DNA from: DATMER01 sp963844885
GTDB lineage: Bacteria > Acidobacteriota > Thermoanaerobaculia > Multivoradales > UBA5704
Assembly (NCBI GenBank): GCA_963844885.1
Contig: CAWJQA010000016.1
Coordinates: 372,001 to 436,000 of the forward strand
DNA length: 64,000 nt
Direction: 5' to 3'
Shown: piece by piece, positions 19,062-27,189 of the stretch
Layout of the letters: each line of letters starts with the position of its first letter
How positions within the stretch are numbered: the first letter of the stretch is position 1
Position numbers and translations under genes: made by a program
Notes under the pieces: generated by a model
The model's database searches: none
Told to the model about the DNA's origin: nothing
What the model saw: the letters and a program-made list of their open reading frames with translations, nothing else

Positions 19062-19342
19062 CCGACGACCTCCAGAATACCCTCCACGGCCAGCTCCGAG
19101 GCGAAGCCGACGACGTCCGTCTCCAGGGTGGCGCGATCCACTTCGAACTCCTCGGCGAGCACGTCGAGCCAGTGGGCGACCGGATGGACCCCGTCGGCCA
19201 AGGCGAGCAGCCGCGCCGCGACCTCGCTCATCACCAGCACCTCGGCGCTCCGCTGGCGGACGACGACAGCCTCCCGGTCGACGACCCGAAACCGGACGTC
19301 GGAGGCCGGCTTCAGGATACTGGTAGCATCGACGGAAATCAT
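19058..19342 (-). CDS. PqqD-type peptide chaperone of the second modification operon
   Basis: 94 residues. The VRFRVVDREAVVVRQRSAEVLVMSE segment and the LLALADGVHPVAHWLDVL helix match the PqqD/RRE fold. It is distinct in sequence from the lasso B1 protein at 17.7 kb. It overlaps the radical SAM gene by four bases and the HPr-kinase-like gene by four bases, so all are translated from one message. It presumably binds a leader peptide for the radical SAM enzyme; no leader gene lies inside this operon. Confidence 0.88.
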   Translation of the reverse strand: MISVDATSILKPASDVRFRVVDREAVVVRQRSAEVLVMSEVAARLLALADGVHPVAHWLDVLAEEFEVDRATLETDVVGFASELAVEGILEVVG

Positions 19343-20265
19343 TGTATACCAAGGATATCCCAAATTCCGCCCCGGAGCGAGAAGCGCAGGGCGAAGGCGG
19401 GTATCCTCTCGGCCAGGGCGAGGAGGGTCGAGAGCAGCTCGCCGCGGCGATGGGGGTCGGCGTTCAGGAAGGGCGAGCAGGCGAGGAGGCAGGCGACGGC
19501 TTCCGCCCGGCTGAGAGGGCGGAGGGTGTCGTCGGGGGCCTGCTCCAGCCGGTAGAGACCTCGGAGCGGGAAGATAGTGCCGGCGCCGCCGCCATCCCCT
19601 CCGAGGTCTCCCGTGAAGGGGAGGCCGGCGAGCCGGACCGGGCCTTCCGGCGTCTCCGGCGGCAGCAAGGCGTTGAGGTCGTCGCTCAGCACGGTGAGGC
19701 CGCGTTCCAACCCCATGCGGGAGGTCGTGGTCTTGCCCGTTCCCGAGGGTCCGGCGAAGAGGAGACCCTCTCCATCCCAAACCAGTCCGGCGCCGTGGAT
19801 GACCGCGCCGCCCATCTCGTGCAGGCGATACGCCACCAGGATGCGGCAGAAGTTCTCGAAGATGCCCGGAAACCGATCCCTGGGACCACCGCCGCCGACC
19901 GAGGTCCACAGCGCGCCCGCGATCCCCGGCCGCCAGTCGAGCCGGCCCAAGAGGTCGAGGCCGGCGATGCGCAGGGAATCCGGCCCGGCGTCCAGGTCCA
20001 GACCGTACTCCCAGCCACGCACGTCGATCTCCAGGAAGTCGGCCGGCGAGGCGCGGAAGAGCGGGGTTTCCACAGCAGGCTCGGACGACGTCCGCAGGTT
20101 GCCGAAGCGGCCGAGCACCCCCGCCTCCTGGTCAGCGTTGAGACCGGTGAAGCGGTACGGCCCGCCGGGAAGGTCGAGGACGATCTCGCGGTCTCCCCAG
20201 GGCTCGCCGGAGCGGCGGGCCGGGAACAGGTCCGGGTTGGTCAGGAAACCGTCGCCGAAGCTCAT
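19339..20265 (-). CDS. HPr-kinase-related protein of the second modification operon
   Basis: 308 residues from the ATG at 20265, which forms an ATGA overlap with the corrected end of the S26-like peptidase gene. The P-loop GPSGTGKTT lies near residue 166, followed by VLSDDLNAL as Walker B. An N-terminal region of about 150 residues precedes the P-loop, as in HprK-related proteins found beside PqqD genes. As read, this frame is open through the peptidase gene, which would give a 435-residue fusion; I prefer two genes because the peptidase has a natural C-terminus in the adjacent frame. The substrate may be a modified peptide rather than HPr; this is an inference. Confidence 0.82.
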   Translation of the reverse strand: MSFGDGFLTNPDLFPARRSGEPWGDREIVLDLPGGPYRFTGLNADQEAGVLGRFGNLRTSSEPAVETPLFRASPADFLEIDVRGWEYGLDLDAGPDSLRIAGLDLLGRLDWRPGIAGALWTSVGGGGPRDRFPGIFENFCRILVAYRLHEMGGAVIHGAGLVWDGEGLLFAGPSGTGKTTTSRMGLERGLTVLSDDLNALLPPETPEGPVRLAGLPFTGDLGGDGGGAGTIFPLRGLYRLEQAPDDTLRPLSRAEAVACLLACSPFLNADPHRRGELLSTLLALAERIPAFALRFSLRGGIWDILGIQ

Positions 20266-20646
20266 CGGCCAAAAACCAACCGGAAGGCGTCCAGCACGGC
20301 CCGGGCACGCTCCGCGAAGCCGGACCGGCCCCTCGACGCGGCCGAGGATCCGGCTGGCCGGCACGGCGCCGTCGTGGCAGGGGCAATGGTCGCCGCGGGT
20401 GACGATCCCGCCCGGGCGGTAGCCGAGCACACGGTGGACCCGGAGCCGGCCGTCGCCGGACTGGAAGGCCAGGATGTCGCCCGGCCAGTAGACCCGGGCG
20501 GCGGCGATGCGCACCCGCTGGCCGTCCGCGATGCGGGGCGCCATGCAGCTCCCGCGGACGTCCACCTCGACCGGCCCGGCCCGCGCCAGGTCGCGCAGGG
20601 CGTCGAAGACACCCGCACGCAGAGGCTCGGGAGCGGGAGAGCTCAT
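20262..20646 (-). CDS. S24/S26-family signal-peptidase-like protein, frame interrupted near 20320-20335
   Basis: About 128 residues once corrected. The N-terminal part reads VRGSCMAP (the catalytic serine box) and later LRVHRVLGY, where a His stands in place of the usual Lys, as in ER/archaeal-type signal peptidases. A GD-x-LAFQ strand and a CPCHDG segment complete the fold. After ILGRVEG the frame runs into the kinase and loses sense. One small indel near 20320-20335 instead gives GFAERARAVLDAFRLVFGR and a TGA overlapping the kinase ATG. It may process the leader of the peptide made by this operon. The gene starts 24 bases after the O-antigen-ligase-like stop. Confidence 0.75.
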
Positions 20647-20669
20647 GTCCCGGAGTATATCCCCGGCTC

Positions 20670-22427
20670 CTACCGCAGCGAGGCGGGGACGGCGGAAGCC
20701 AGCCGGGGATCGATGCGCAGCGCGAGCCTGAATTCCCGCCGTGCCCCGTCGATGTCGCCGTTCATGAGGAGAGCCCGGCCCAGGTTCAGATGGATCTCCG
20801 GCCGGGGCTCCAGCTCCAGGGCGTCGCGGTAGGCCGCCGCCGCCTGGTCGGCGTTGCGCAGGAGAAGGTATTGGGTCCCCCGGGCGATCGGGATGCCGAC
20901 TTCCGTGCGGTCCAGGCCGGACGCACGCCGCAGCAGCTCCAGGTTGGCCGGCACCAGATCGCGCGGCATCTCGCCCCGGGAGATCGCCACGATGCTCCGC
21001 AGCTCGACCTGGCGGAGGATCCGCGAGGCGAGGAGGCGGTCGCGCATCCGGCCCGTCTGGGCGACGAGGGCCAGAATCAGGAGCGGCGTCACGATCCAGA
21101 CCAGCGGCGAACGGCGCGGGGATTCAGCCGGCTCCTCCGGCTCCGCGCGGAGCACCCAGGCCAGGAACAGGAGCGTCGGGAAGGCCAGGACCGCGACCCG
21201 GAACGGGAAGTAGGCCAGGGAGAGGACGATCAGGGCCGTGAGCCCCGCCCACACCAGCGGGCGGTCGCTCTCCGGCTTGCGGCGGGCGGCTCCAAAAAGC
21301 ACCCACAGCGCCCAGGCCAACGCCAACAGCCCCGGGATTCCCCACTCGGCACCGGCTTCCAGGATTTCGTTGTGCGCGTTGCTGAACACCGGCTGGGTCT
21401 GGCCCGGCAGGAACTTCACGCCGCGGTCGAGCAGAGCCAGCTTGGCGGGGACGTACTCCGGCAGGTAGGCGCCCTGCCCCACCCCGGCCGCCGGGTGCTC
21501 GCCGAGCATCCAGAGCGCGGCGCGCCAGCCGTCCAGGCGCCCGGTGAGAACCTCGTTGAGATCGCCGCCCGCAAGCGCGCGCGCCTTGCCCACGATCCGC
21601 TCGCGCAGGGGAACCACGGCCAGCAGGATCACGGCCGCGAGCACGGCGCCGCCGGCCAGCCCCGCCAGGGCCACCCGCCGCGGCAGGCGGAGCCAGAGAA
21701 AGGCCGCCGCTCCCAGCGCCACCGCGGCCAGGCCGGCGATCGTCTGGGTCAGCGCCAGACCATAGAGGCCGAGGGCGAGGGCCAGGCCGGTCATCCAGCG
21801 CCCTGTGCCGCGGAGTCCGGGAAGGCTCCAGAGCGCGATCAGGGAGGGGAGCACGAGGCAGGCTCCCAGGTCCCCGGGATTGCCTGCGAACGACGTGACC
21901 CCGAGCCTCGGATCCCAGGGCGTACCCACGATCGCGAGCGGCTGCCAGAGGCCGTGAAACTGGAGGATTCCGGCCAGCGCCAGGACCGCGGCCGGCCACG
22001 CCAGGCCGCGGAGGAGCCGCTCCTGCCGGAAGCGTTCCAGACCCGCGCTCCAGCCGACCAGGCAGGCGGCGCCGATCCAGAGGTCACACAGCGCGTCCCG
22101 GACCTGGAGGGGGTGGGAGGTGGTCGCCAGCCCCACCGTCGCGACGGCCAGGAGCGGCAGCACGGCGCGGACCACGGGGAGGCGCCAGGCCCCGCGCAGG
22201 AGACTCAGCCCGGCGCCGGACCGGCGCAGGGTCCAGGCCAGGCAGAGGACCGAGGCCAGACCGAGCCACTCGGCCACCAGGAGTTTCGGCAGCCGGAACG
22301 ATTCCTTCCCCTCCATGACGAGGAACGGAGTCACGATCACCAGCGCCCAGGCGAACAGTTCGCCGAGCGTCGAGGCGGCGGAAGGCCGGGGCGGGGGCGG
22401 TGGAGCGGGGCGGGACGGCGGCTTCAT
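20670..22427 (-). CDS. O-antigen ligase/polymerase-type membrane protein with C-terminal TPR
   Basis: 585 residues from the ATG at 22427, chosen because the segment before the first membrane helix starts there and a longer frame would overlap the divergent gene. At least ten hydrophobic helices are visible, with the Wzy_C-type loop GVGQGAYLPEYVP and HNEILEAGAEWGIPG. The last 100 residues contain a TPR pair (NADQAAAAYRDALELEPRPE and IDGARREFRLALRIDPR). Such proteins link O-antigen to lipid A or polymerise surface glycans, and some bacterial members glycosylate proteins. A related gene lies at 24,053-25,528. The acceptor cannot be inferred. Confidence 0.85.
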   Translation of the reverse strand: MKPPSRPAPPPPPRPSAASTLGELFAWALVIVTPFLVMEGKESFRLPKLLVAEWLGLASVLCLAWTLRRSGAGLSLLRGAWRLPVVRAVLPLLAVATVGLATTSHPLQVRDALCDLWIGAACLVGWSAGLERFRQERLLRGLAWPAAVLALAGILQFHGLWQPLAIVGTPWDPRLGVTSFAGNPGDLGACLVLPSLIALWSLPGLRGTGRWMTGLALALGLYGLALTQTIAGLAAVALGAAAFLWLRLPRRVALAGLAGGAVLAAVILLAVVPLRERIVGKARALAGGDLNEVLTGRLDGWRAALWMLGEHPAAGVGQGAYLPEYVPAKLALLDRGVKFLPGQTQPVFSNAHNEILEAGAEWGIPGLLALAWALWVLFGAARRKPESDRPLVWAGLTALIVLSLAYFPFRVAVLAFPTLLFLAWVLRAEPEEPAESPRRSPLVWIVTPLLILALVAQTGRMRDRLLASRILRQVELRSIVAISRGEMPRDLVPANLELLRRASGLDRTEVGIPIARGTQYLLLRNADQAAAAYRDALELEPRPEIHLNLGRALLMNGDIDGARREFRLALRIDPRLASAVPASLR

Positions 22428-22515
22428 GACCGCGGCGAGTATAAGGGAAGCGTCACGGCTTGGCCCACCGGCTATAGAATGGACGGGCTTTGTCTTTTCC
22501 GAGAGCGATTCCACG

Positions 22516-24165
22516 ATGAAAACCGGGTGGCGGGCCGCCCTCTCGCTCCTCGGGCTCGCCCTGGCCTTCCTGTCGGTCTGGCAGCTCCACTCGTTTCGGA
22601 GCGGCCAGCGCCGCCTGACCAGCCTGGCCCGGGAGTCGGGCGTGCTCGCCTATGAGCCCGGGCTGCCGGAGGGGCTCGCGCGGGAGCCGGATCCCTGGCA
22701 CGCGCGGCTGCAGTTGGCCCGCACGCTGTTCGCGTCGGTCTCCTCGGTGTCCTCCGGATCTCCGATCGAAGCCGTCGAGGCGGACCGCTCCCCCGCCGCG
22801 TCGCTCCGGCGCCTCGAGCTGGCCCAAAGGCTGGCCGCCAGCGTCGCCGTCGAGCGCCCGACGTCGTGGGAGGCGGCGATGATCCAGGGGGCTGCCGCCT
22901 ATCTCGGCTGGTCGATGCAACGCGACCGGCGCCTCCTCACCGAGCCCGAGGAGTGGGAGGCGCCGCTGCTGCGCTCGCTGGAGGTCGCCCCCGGCCGGCC
23001 CGAGCCGGCCCGGTTCCTGGCCGCCGCCTACCTGGAGCTGTGGCCCGCGCTCTCCCGCGGCAAGAAGGAGTCGGCCCGCCTGCTCGTCGCCCGCGCCCTG
23101 GTCGACCGCCGGACGTTCGAGGTGCTGGCCGAGCCCTGGCTGCGCATCGCGGACAGCCGCGCGCAGGCGTTCTCGGCCATCCCGCGCCAGCCCTGGGCCT
23201 GGGAGCGGGTGCAGCAGATCGAGGCGCGCGACGCCGACTGGGACGGCTACCGCGACGCCCGGCTCCACTGGTATGCCGCGCTGGAGCAGTCGATGCGCGC
23301 CAACCTCGTCGAAGCCGAGGCCCGCCTCCAGGGCGGGGACGAGGTCCGGGCCCATCTCCTCTTCCTGAGCGTGCTCCAGGTACCGCCGCGGCGGCGCTTC
23401 CTCCCCCAGGTCGAGTCGGCGCTTTCGCAGTGCCCTCCCGGAGCGGGAGGAGGCAGCTTCGGCCCGGCGCTCCAAGGGTGGCTCGACTGGTCGCTCGACC
23501 TCTGCCTCTGGAAAGGGTGCCCCCTGCCGGAGCCCGTGCTGCGGCGCCTGGCCGGCCTGAGCGGCCCCCTGCCGCCCACGACCGCGGCGACCGCCGCCGT
23601 GCTGGGAGGCAATCTGGCCGAGGGCGAGGTCTTGGAGCGCCGCACCGAAGAGCCCTGGAGCGCGGCCTGGGGACCTTACGGCGTCGTCCGGGCGCGGGCC
23701 CTGATCCGGCGCAACGACCTCGGCGAAGCGGAACAGGCCCTGGACGGCCTCCATCCCGCCTGGAAGCGGAGCTCTCCCTACTGGACGGCGCGGCTCGCCC
23801 TGGCGCGCGTCGCGGGCGACGGTGTCCGCGAGGCCGAAGCGGTGCGCCAGCTCACGGCGCTCGAGCGCAGCCAATGGCCCCTGCTCGACTGGACGCTGCG
23901 GGAGCCGGCGCCGCGACTGGAGGTGGTGCCGGCGTTTCCGTCACCGGGGCTGGCGATCGAAATCCTCGGCGCGCCCGACGCGGGAGCCGCCGCCGAGGTG
24001 CGCCTGGACGGCGAGGTGGTAGCCATCGCCGGTGTACATCGCGGAGACGTGATCACCGTCCGCCACCCGCTCCGGCGCGTATCCTATCTCCTGGAGATCG
24101 AGGCTGTTTCGGGCGGGCAACTGGTTCCGGGCGCGGTGCGGCTGCTGCCGGGGCCTCCCCCCTAG
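22516..24165 (+). CDS. Membrane-anchored TPR-like protein of unknown function
   Basis: 549 residues. An N-terminal hydrophobic segment (residues about 7-22) suggests a signal anchor. The rest is helical and repeat-like with many Ala/Leu/Arg pairs (for example NDLGEAEQALDGL), consistent with degenerate TPR or Sel1-like units. The final 80 residues are beta-like and Val/Gly-rich. It diverges from the O-antigen-ligase-type gene across 88 bases and converges with a second one, overlapping its 3' end by 113 bases. A role in surface-polysaccharide assembly is suggested only by these neighbours. I do not recognise the family. Confidence 0.7.
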   Translation: MKTGWRAALSLLGLALAFLSVWQLHSFRSGQRRLTSLARESGVLAYEPGLPEGLAREPDPWHARLQLARTLFASVSSVSSGSPIEAVEADRSPAASLRRLELAQRLAASVAVERPTSWEAAMIQGAAAYLGWSMQRDRRLLTEPEEWEAPLLRSLEVAPGRPEPARFLAAAYLELWPALSRGKKESARLLVARALVDRRTFEVLAEPWLRIADSRAQAFSAIPRQPWAWERVQQIEARDADWDGYRDARLHWYAALEQSMRANLVEAEARLQGGDEVRAHLLFLSVLQVPPRRRFLPQVESALSQCPPGAGGGSFGPALQGWLDWSLDLCLWKGCPLPEPVLRRLAGLSGPLPPTTAATAAVLGGNLAEGEVLERRTEEPWSAAWGPYGVVRARALIRRNDLGEAEQALDGLHPAWKRSSPYWTARLALARVAGDGVREAEAVRQLTALERSQWPLLDWTLREPAPRLEVVPAFPSPGLAIEILGAPDAGAAAEVRLDGEVVAIAGVHRGDVITVRHPLRRVSYLLEIEAVSGGQLVPGAVRLLPGPPP

Positions 24166-25528
24166 CCTCGGACGCCGGCTCACCGGTGCCGCAAGCCATG
24201 GCCGCCGTGCCCATGAGCGCGGCCAGCGTGACGGCCGTGGCGGGCATCGTCAGTCCGAAGTCGATCGACTCGTGGATGGCCAGCGAGACCAGCGCGCCGA
24301 GCGCGGCGAGCACGGCGGCCCGGTCCTCCGAGGGGCGATCCGCGGTCCAGCCCCGGGAAAGGCGGACGGCGAGCGGGATGAGGCCGGCGAGAAACAGCGC
24401 GGCGCCGATCACTCCGGCGGACGCCAGCAGCTCCAGCCAGTCGCTGTGCGCGTGCCACCAGGTCCCCGGCAGATCGCCGGGCTGGGTCAGCGGGATGGCG
24501 TCGCGGAACGCGCCCAGGCCCGAGCCGAGCCAGGGAAAGCTCCGCCACAGATCCACGGTCGCGGCATACATCTGCCGACGCGAATTCCACGTCACCTCGT
24601 ACGCGGAGGTGGCGGCGAGACGCCCGAAGCCCTCCTGGAGACCGACCGCCGCGACCACGCCGATCCCGGCGAGAGCGGCCATGGCGCCGACCGGCGCCAG
24701 CCGCCGCCGCCGCGACGCCCGGGCGAGCAGGAGACCCTGCGTCACTACCGCCACCACCGCGGCCACGAGCCCGCCGCGCGAGCCCGTGAACGCGAGACCC
24801 ATGAACAGCACCAGCCAGATCACGACCGGCGGCGCCGCCAGCGACAGGCGGCTCTCGATCGGGATCTGCTCCCGCCGCGCCCGCCGCATCCCCCACCAGC
24901 CCCAGGCGAAGGTGATCGCCAGCGCGATCTCCAGGTAGGTGGCGAGATGGTCCGGGTTGACGAACGTACCGCGCAGCCGCGTCGGGTCGCCGGGCACGGG
25001 CACCTTCCAGATCTCGGTCGACCGCGCCATCCACGGCCCGCCGCCGTAGAGGATCTGGAGCACGGCCGCGCCGAGGACCGCCGCCATCAGCCAGCGCCGC
25101 CGGTCCCGGCGGCGGGCCGCCACCGCGGAAGCGGCCAGCACCGCCGCCGCCGCCGCCCAGGTCAGGGCGGTCTGCAGGCTGGCGTCGGGCGCGAGCGAGA
25201 GGGGGACGCGGCCGGTTCCGGAGGCCGCCCACAGGCTCGCGGACCGCGGCGAGAGCACGGCGGCCAGTGTACGCGGCCAGGAGAGGGACTGGAGCACGCC
25301 GAGCAGGGCGATGGCGCAAAGCGCCAGCGACGGCCAGGCGACGGTCCCGAGGTCGCGGGCGCGGGCGGTGGCCACGGCCAGCGCCAGCGCCACGAACGCC
25401 GCGGCCTGAACCGCCGCCGATCCCCATCGCGTCACCGCTCCGAACGGCAGGGGCGCACAGAACAGCAGCACCGCCAGCACCACGGCGACCCCCGTCGCGA
25501 AATGGCGTATCATCCCGCGGTCGTCCAT
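24053..25528 (-). CDS. O-antigen ligase-type membrane protein
   Basis: 491 residues with about ten transmembrane helices. Family marks are FTGSRGGLVAA, the NPDHLATYLE loop and GSGLGAFRDAIP followed by HAHSDWLELLASAGVIG, all typical of Wzy_C/O-antigen ligase domain proteins. The Pro/Ala/Arg-rich tail after residue 450 is probably cytoplasmic and disordered; it is coded by DNA that also codes the end of the convergent gene. The in-frame ATG at 25513 is an alternative start. Together with 20,670-22,427 this gives two related enzymes within 5 kb, so they probably act on different acceptors or are an old duplication. Confidence 0.85.
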   Translation of the reverse strand: MDDRGMIRHFATGVAVVLAVLLFCAPLPFGAVTRWGSAAVQAAAFVALALAVATARARDLGTVAWPSLALCAIALLGVLQSLSWPRTLAAVLSPRSASLWAASGTGRVPLSLAPDASLQTALTWAAAAAVLAASAVAARRRDRRRWLMAAVLGAAVLQILYGGGPWMARSTEIWKVPVPGDPTRLRGTFVNPDHLATYLEIALAITFAWGWWGMRRARREQIPIESRLSLAAPPVVIWLVLFMGLAFTGSRGGLVAAVVAVVTQGLLLARASRRRRLAPVGAMAALAGIGVVAAVGLQEGFGRLAATSAYEVTWNSRRQMYAATVDLWRSFPWLGSGLGAFRDAIPLTQPGDLPGTWWHAHSDWLELLASAGVIGAALFLAGLIPLAVRLSRGWTADRPSEDRAAVLAALGALVSLAIHESIDFGLTMPATAVTLAALMGTAAMACGTGEPASEARGEAPAAAAPRPEPVARPKQPRSPGDRIRAGAGGGR

Positions 25529-25582
25529 GGGGCCATCTTATTCCACCGGCCCGCTCCGTGACGGGCGGGCCTCGGAGGGCGA

Positions 25583-26920
25583 ATGCGTTTCCCGACCCGC
25601 TCCACTGCCATCCCGGCGGTCCTGATCGTTCTGACCCTCGCCGCCGCCGCGCCGTTGGCCGCCCAGTTTTCCCAGTACACCGCTCCCGGCACGCTCCTCG
25701 ACCGCGGCACGTCGAAGAAGGAGCAGATGGAAAAAGCCGTGGACAGCGCCCGCTGGCACCTCGGCCCCTTCCGCCTCTCCCCCTGGATCTCGGTCCGCGA
25801 CGCCGCCTACGTGAGCGACGCCTTCGCCGGCACCATCGGAACGCCCGCGGAGGCGGGGCGCAAGGAGGAGCCCGACTTCACCATCACGGCCGGCGCCGGC
25901 CTGCAGGGCTATCTCCCCCTGGGCAAGGCCTACTTCACCGTCGACGCGCTGCCCCAATACGTCTACTGGCAGAAGCAGGACGAGCGGCGACGGCTGGACG
26001 GCTACTATGGCGCCGGCCTCTTCGGGTTCTTCAACCGCCTGACCTTGCAGGCCATCGCCCGCAGGGCGGAGGAGCAGGCCGTGGTCACGCCCGAATTCGA
26101 GCAGCGGATCCACAGCCGCCAGAACCTTTTCGACGCCACCGCCGAGCTGCGGCTCGGCCGCGCCGTCTACCTGTTCGGCTCGGCCGCGGGGCTGAGATTC
26201 GAGACCCTGGCGAAGGCCCAGGGCAACGACCCCCGCCTGCCGCCGTTCGAGGATCTTGACCGCGAGGAGCGGGTGGTCCGCGGCGGCGTCGAATACCGGC
26301 CGGACGACCACCTGCGCCTGGCGGCCGGCGTGGAGCGCTCGGACGTGGACTTTCTCGAAGTGGCCCGCGACCGCTCGAACTCGGGCACCGCGCCGGTGTT
26401 GGAGGCGAGCTACGACCGCGAGAACCTCCACCTCGCGGGCTCGGTCGCCCGCCGCTCCCTGAAGCCCAAGAGCGGCTCGGAGTTCGTAGCCTTCGACGAG
26501 ACCACCGGCCGGCTCCAGATGACCCTCATTCCGCGCTGGCGCCTGAGCTACTCGGCCTACGCCAGCCGCGACCTCGCCTACTCGATCGAGCCGGGCTACT
26601 CCCACTTCCGGGTGAACCGCCTCGGCGCCTCGATCGGCTCCCGGATCGGCCACACCTCGTCGGTCGACCTCTTCTATGAGACGGGGACCCACGACTACGC
26701 GGCCATCACCGCGGCGGCACCCAGTCGTCAGGACGACTTCCGCGCCTACGGCACGGCACTCCACCTCCAACTCAGCGAGCGTCTCCGCCTGAACATGGGG
26801 TTGCAGCGCACGGAGCTGGATTCCGGGCTGCCGGGCCTCGCGGGCGTGAACCGGAAGCTGACGGTCTTCCAGTCGAGCCTCGACTTCAGCGCCTTCGGCG
26901 GGGCTTTCAGCGTCCGGTAA
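25583..26920 (+). CDS. Outer-membrane beta-barrel protein
   Basis: 445 residues. The signal peptide ends at AAPLAAQ. From residue 50 on the sequence alternates aromatic and polar residues in strand-length units with short turns (YLPLGKAYFTVDALPQYVYW, ERVVRGGVEYRPDDHLRLAAG), the pattern of an outer-membrane barrel of 16 or more strands. Such proteins accompany exopolysaccharide export and exosortase-type clusters; the two O-antigen-ligase-like genes fit that. The C-terminal residue is Arg, preceded by a Phe-rich SAFGGAFSV strand, not a perfect terminal Phe. Its start lies 55 bases from the divergent O-antigen-ligase gene. Confidence 0.75.
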   Translation: MRFPTRSTAIPAVLIVLTLAAAAPLAAQFSQYTAPGTLLDRGTSKKEQMEKAVDSARWHLGPFRLSPWISVRDAAYVSDAFAGTIGTPAEAGRKEEPDFTITAGAGLQGYLPLGKAYFTVDALPQYVYWQKQDERRRLDGYYGAGLFGFFNRLTLQAIARRAEEQAVVTPEFEQRIHSRQNLFDATAELRLGRAVYLFGSAAGLRFETLAKAQGNDPRLPPFEDLDREERVVRGGVEYRPDDHLRLAAGVERSDVDFLEVARDRSNSGTAPVLEASYDRENLHLAGSVARRSLKPKSGSEFVAFDETTGRLQMTLIPRWRLSYSAYASRDLAYSIEPGYSHFRVNRLGASIGSRIGHTSSVDLFYETGTHDYAAITAAAPSRQDDFRAYGTALHLQLSERLRLNMGLQRTELDSGLPGLAGVNRKLTVFQSSLDFSAFGGAFSVR

Positions 26921-26937
26921 GCCCCGGCCTCGGAGCC

Positions 26938-27150
26938 GTCCACCCCGCGGGGTAGACGGCCTATCCCCGGGATTGGACGGCTTCCCCCAGGGCGTGGACG
27001 GCTTCTCCCGCGTCCGCGGCGACTCACCCCCGGGGGTGGATCGCTTCCCCCGCGGGGGTGACGGCTCATCCCCCGGGCTGGACGGCCGCCAGCACGGGAG
27101 TGGCGACTCATCCCCCGGGGTGGACGATCCAACCCGCGGGGTCGGTGGGC
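26938..27150. repeat. Degenerate 21-bp tandem repeat array with palindromic CCCC-GGGG cores
   Basis: About ten imperfect units of 20-22 bases fill the gap between the outer-membrane barrel gene and the end of the NRPS operon. Each unit has a GC-only palindromic core such as CCCCCGGGGG or CCCGCGGGG, then a spacer resembling TGGACGGCTT or TGGCGACTC. Read in frame it would encode degenerate heptapeptides on either strand, but no start or gene context supports translation. It lies between two convergent genes, so terminator or structural roles are possible. Confidence 0.75.
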
Positions 27151-27189
27151 CAGAACCCGGGAGAAATCATCCAGAAGCAGCGCGCGCCG

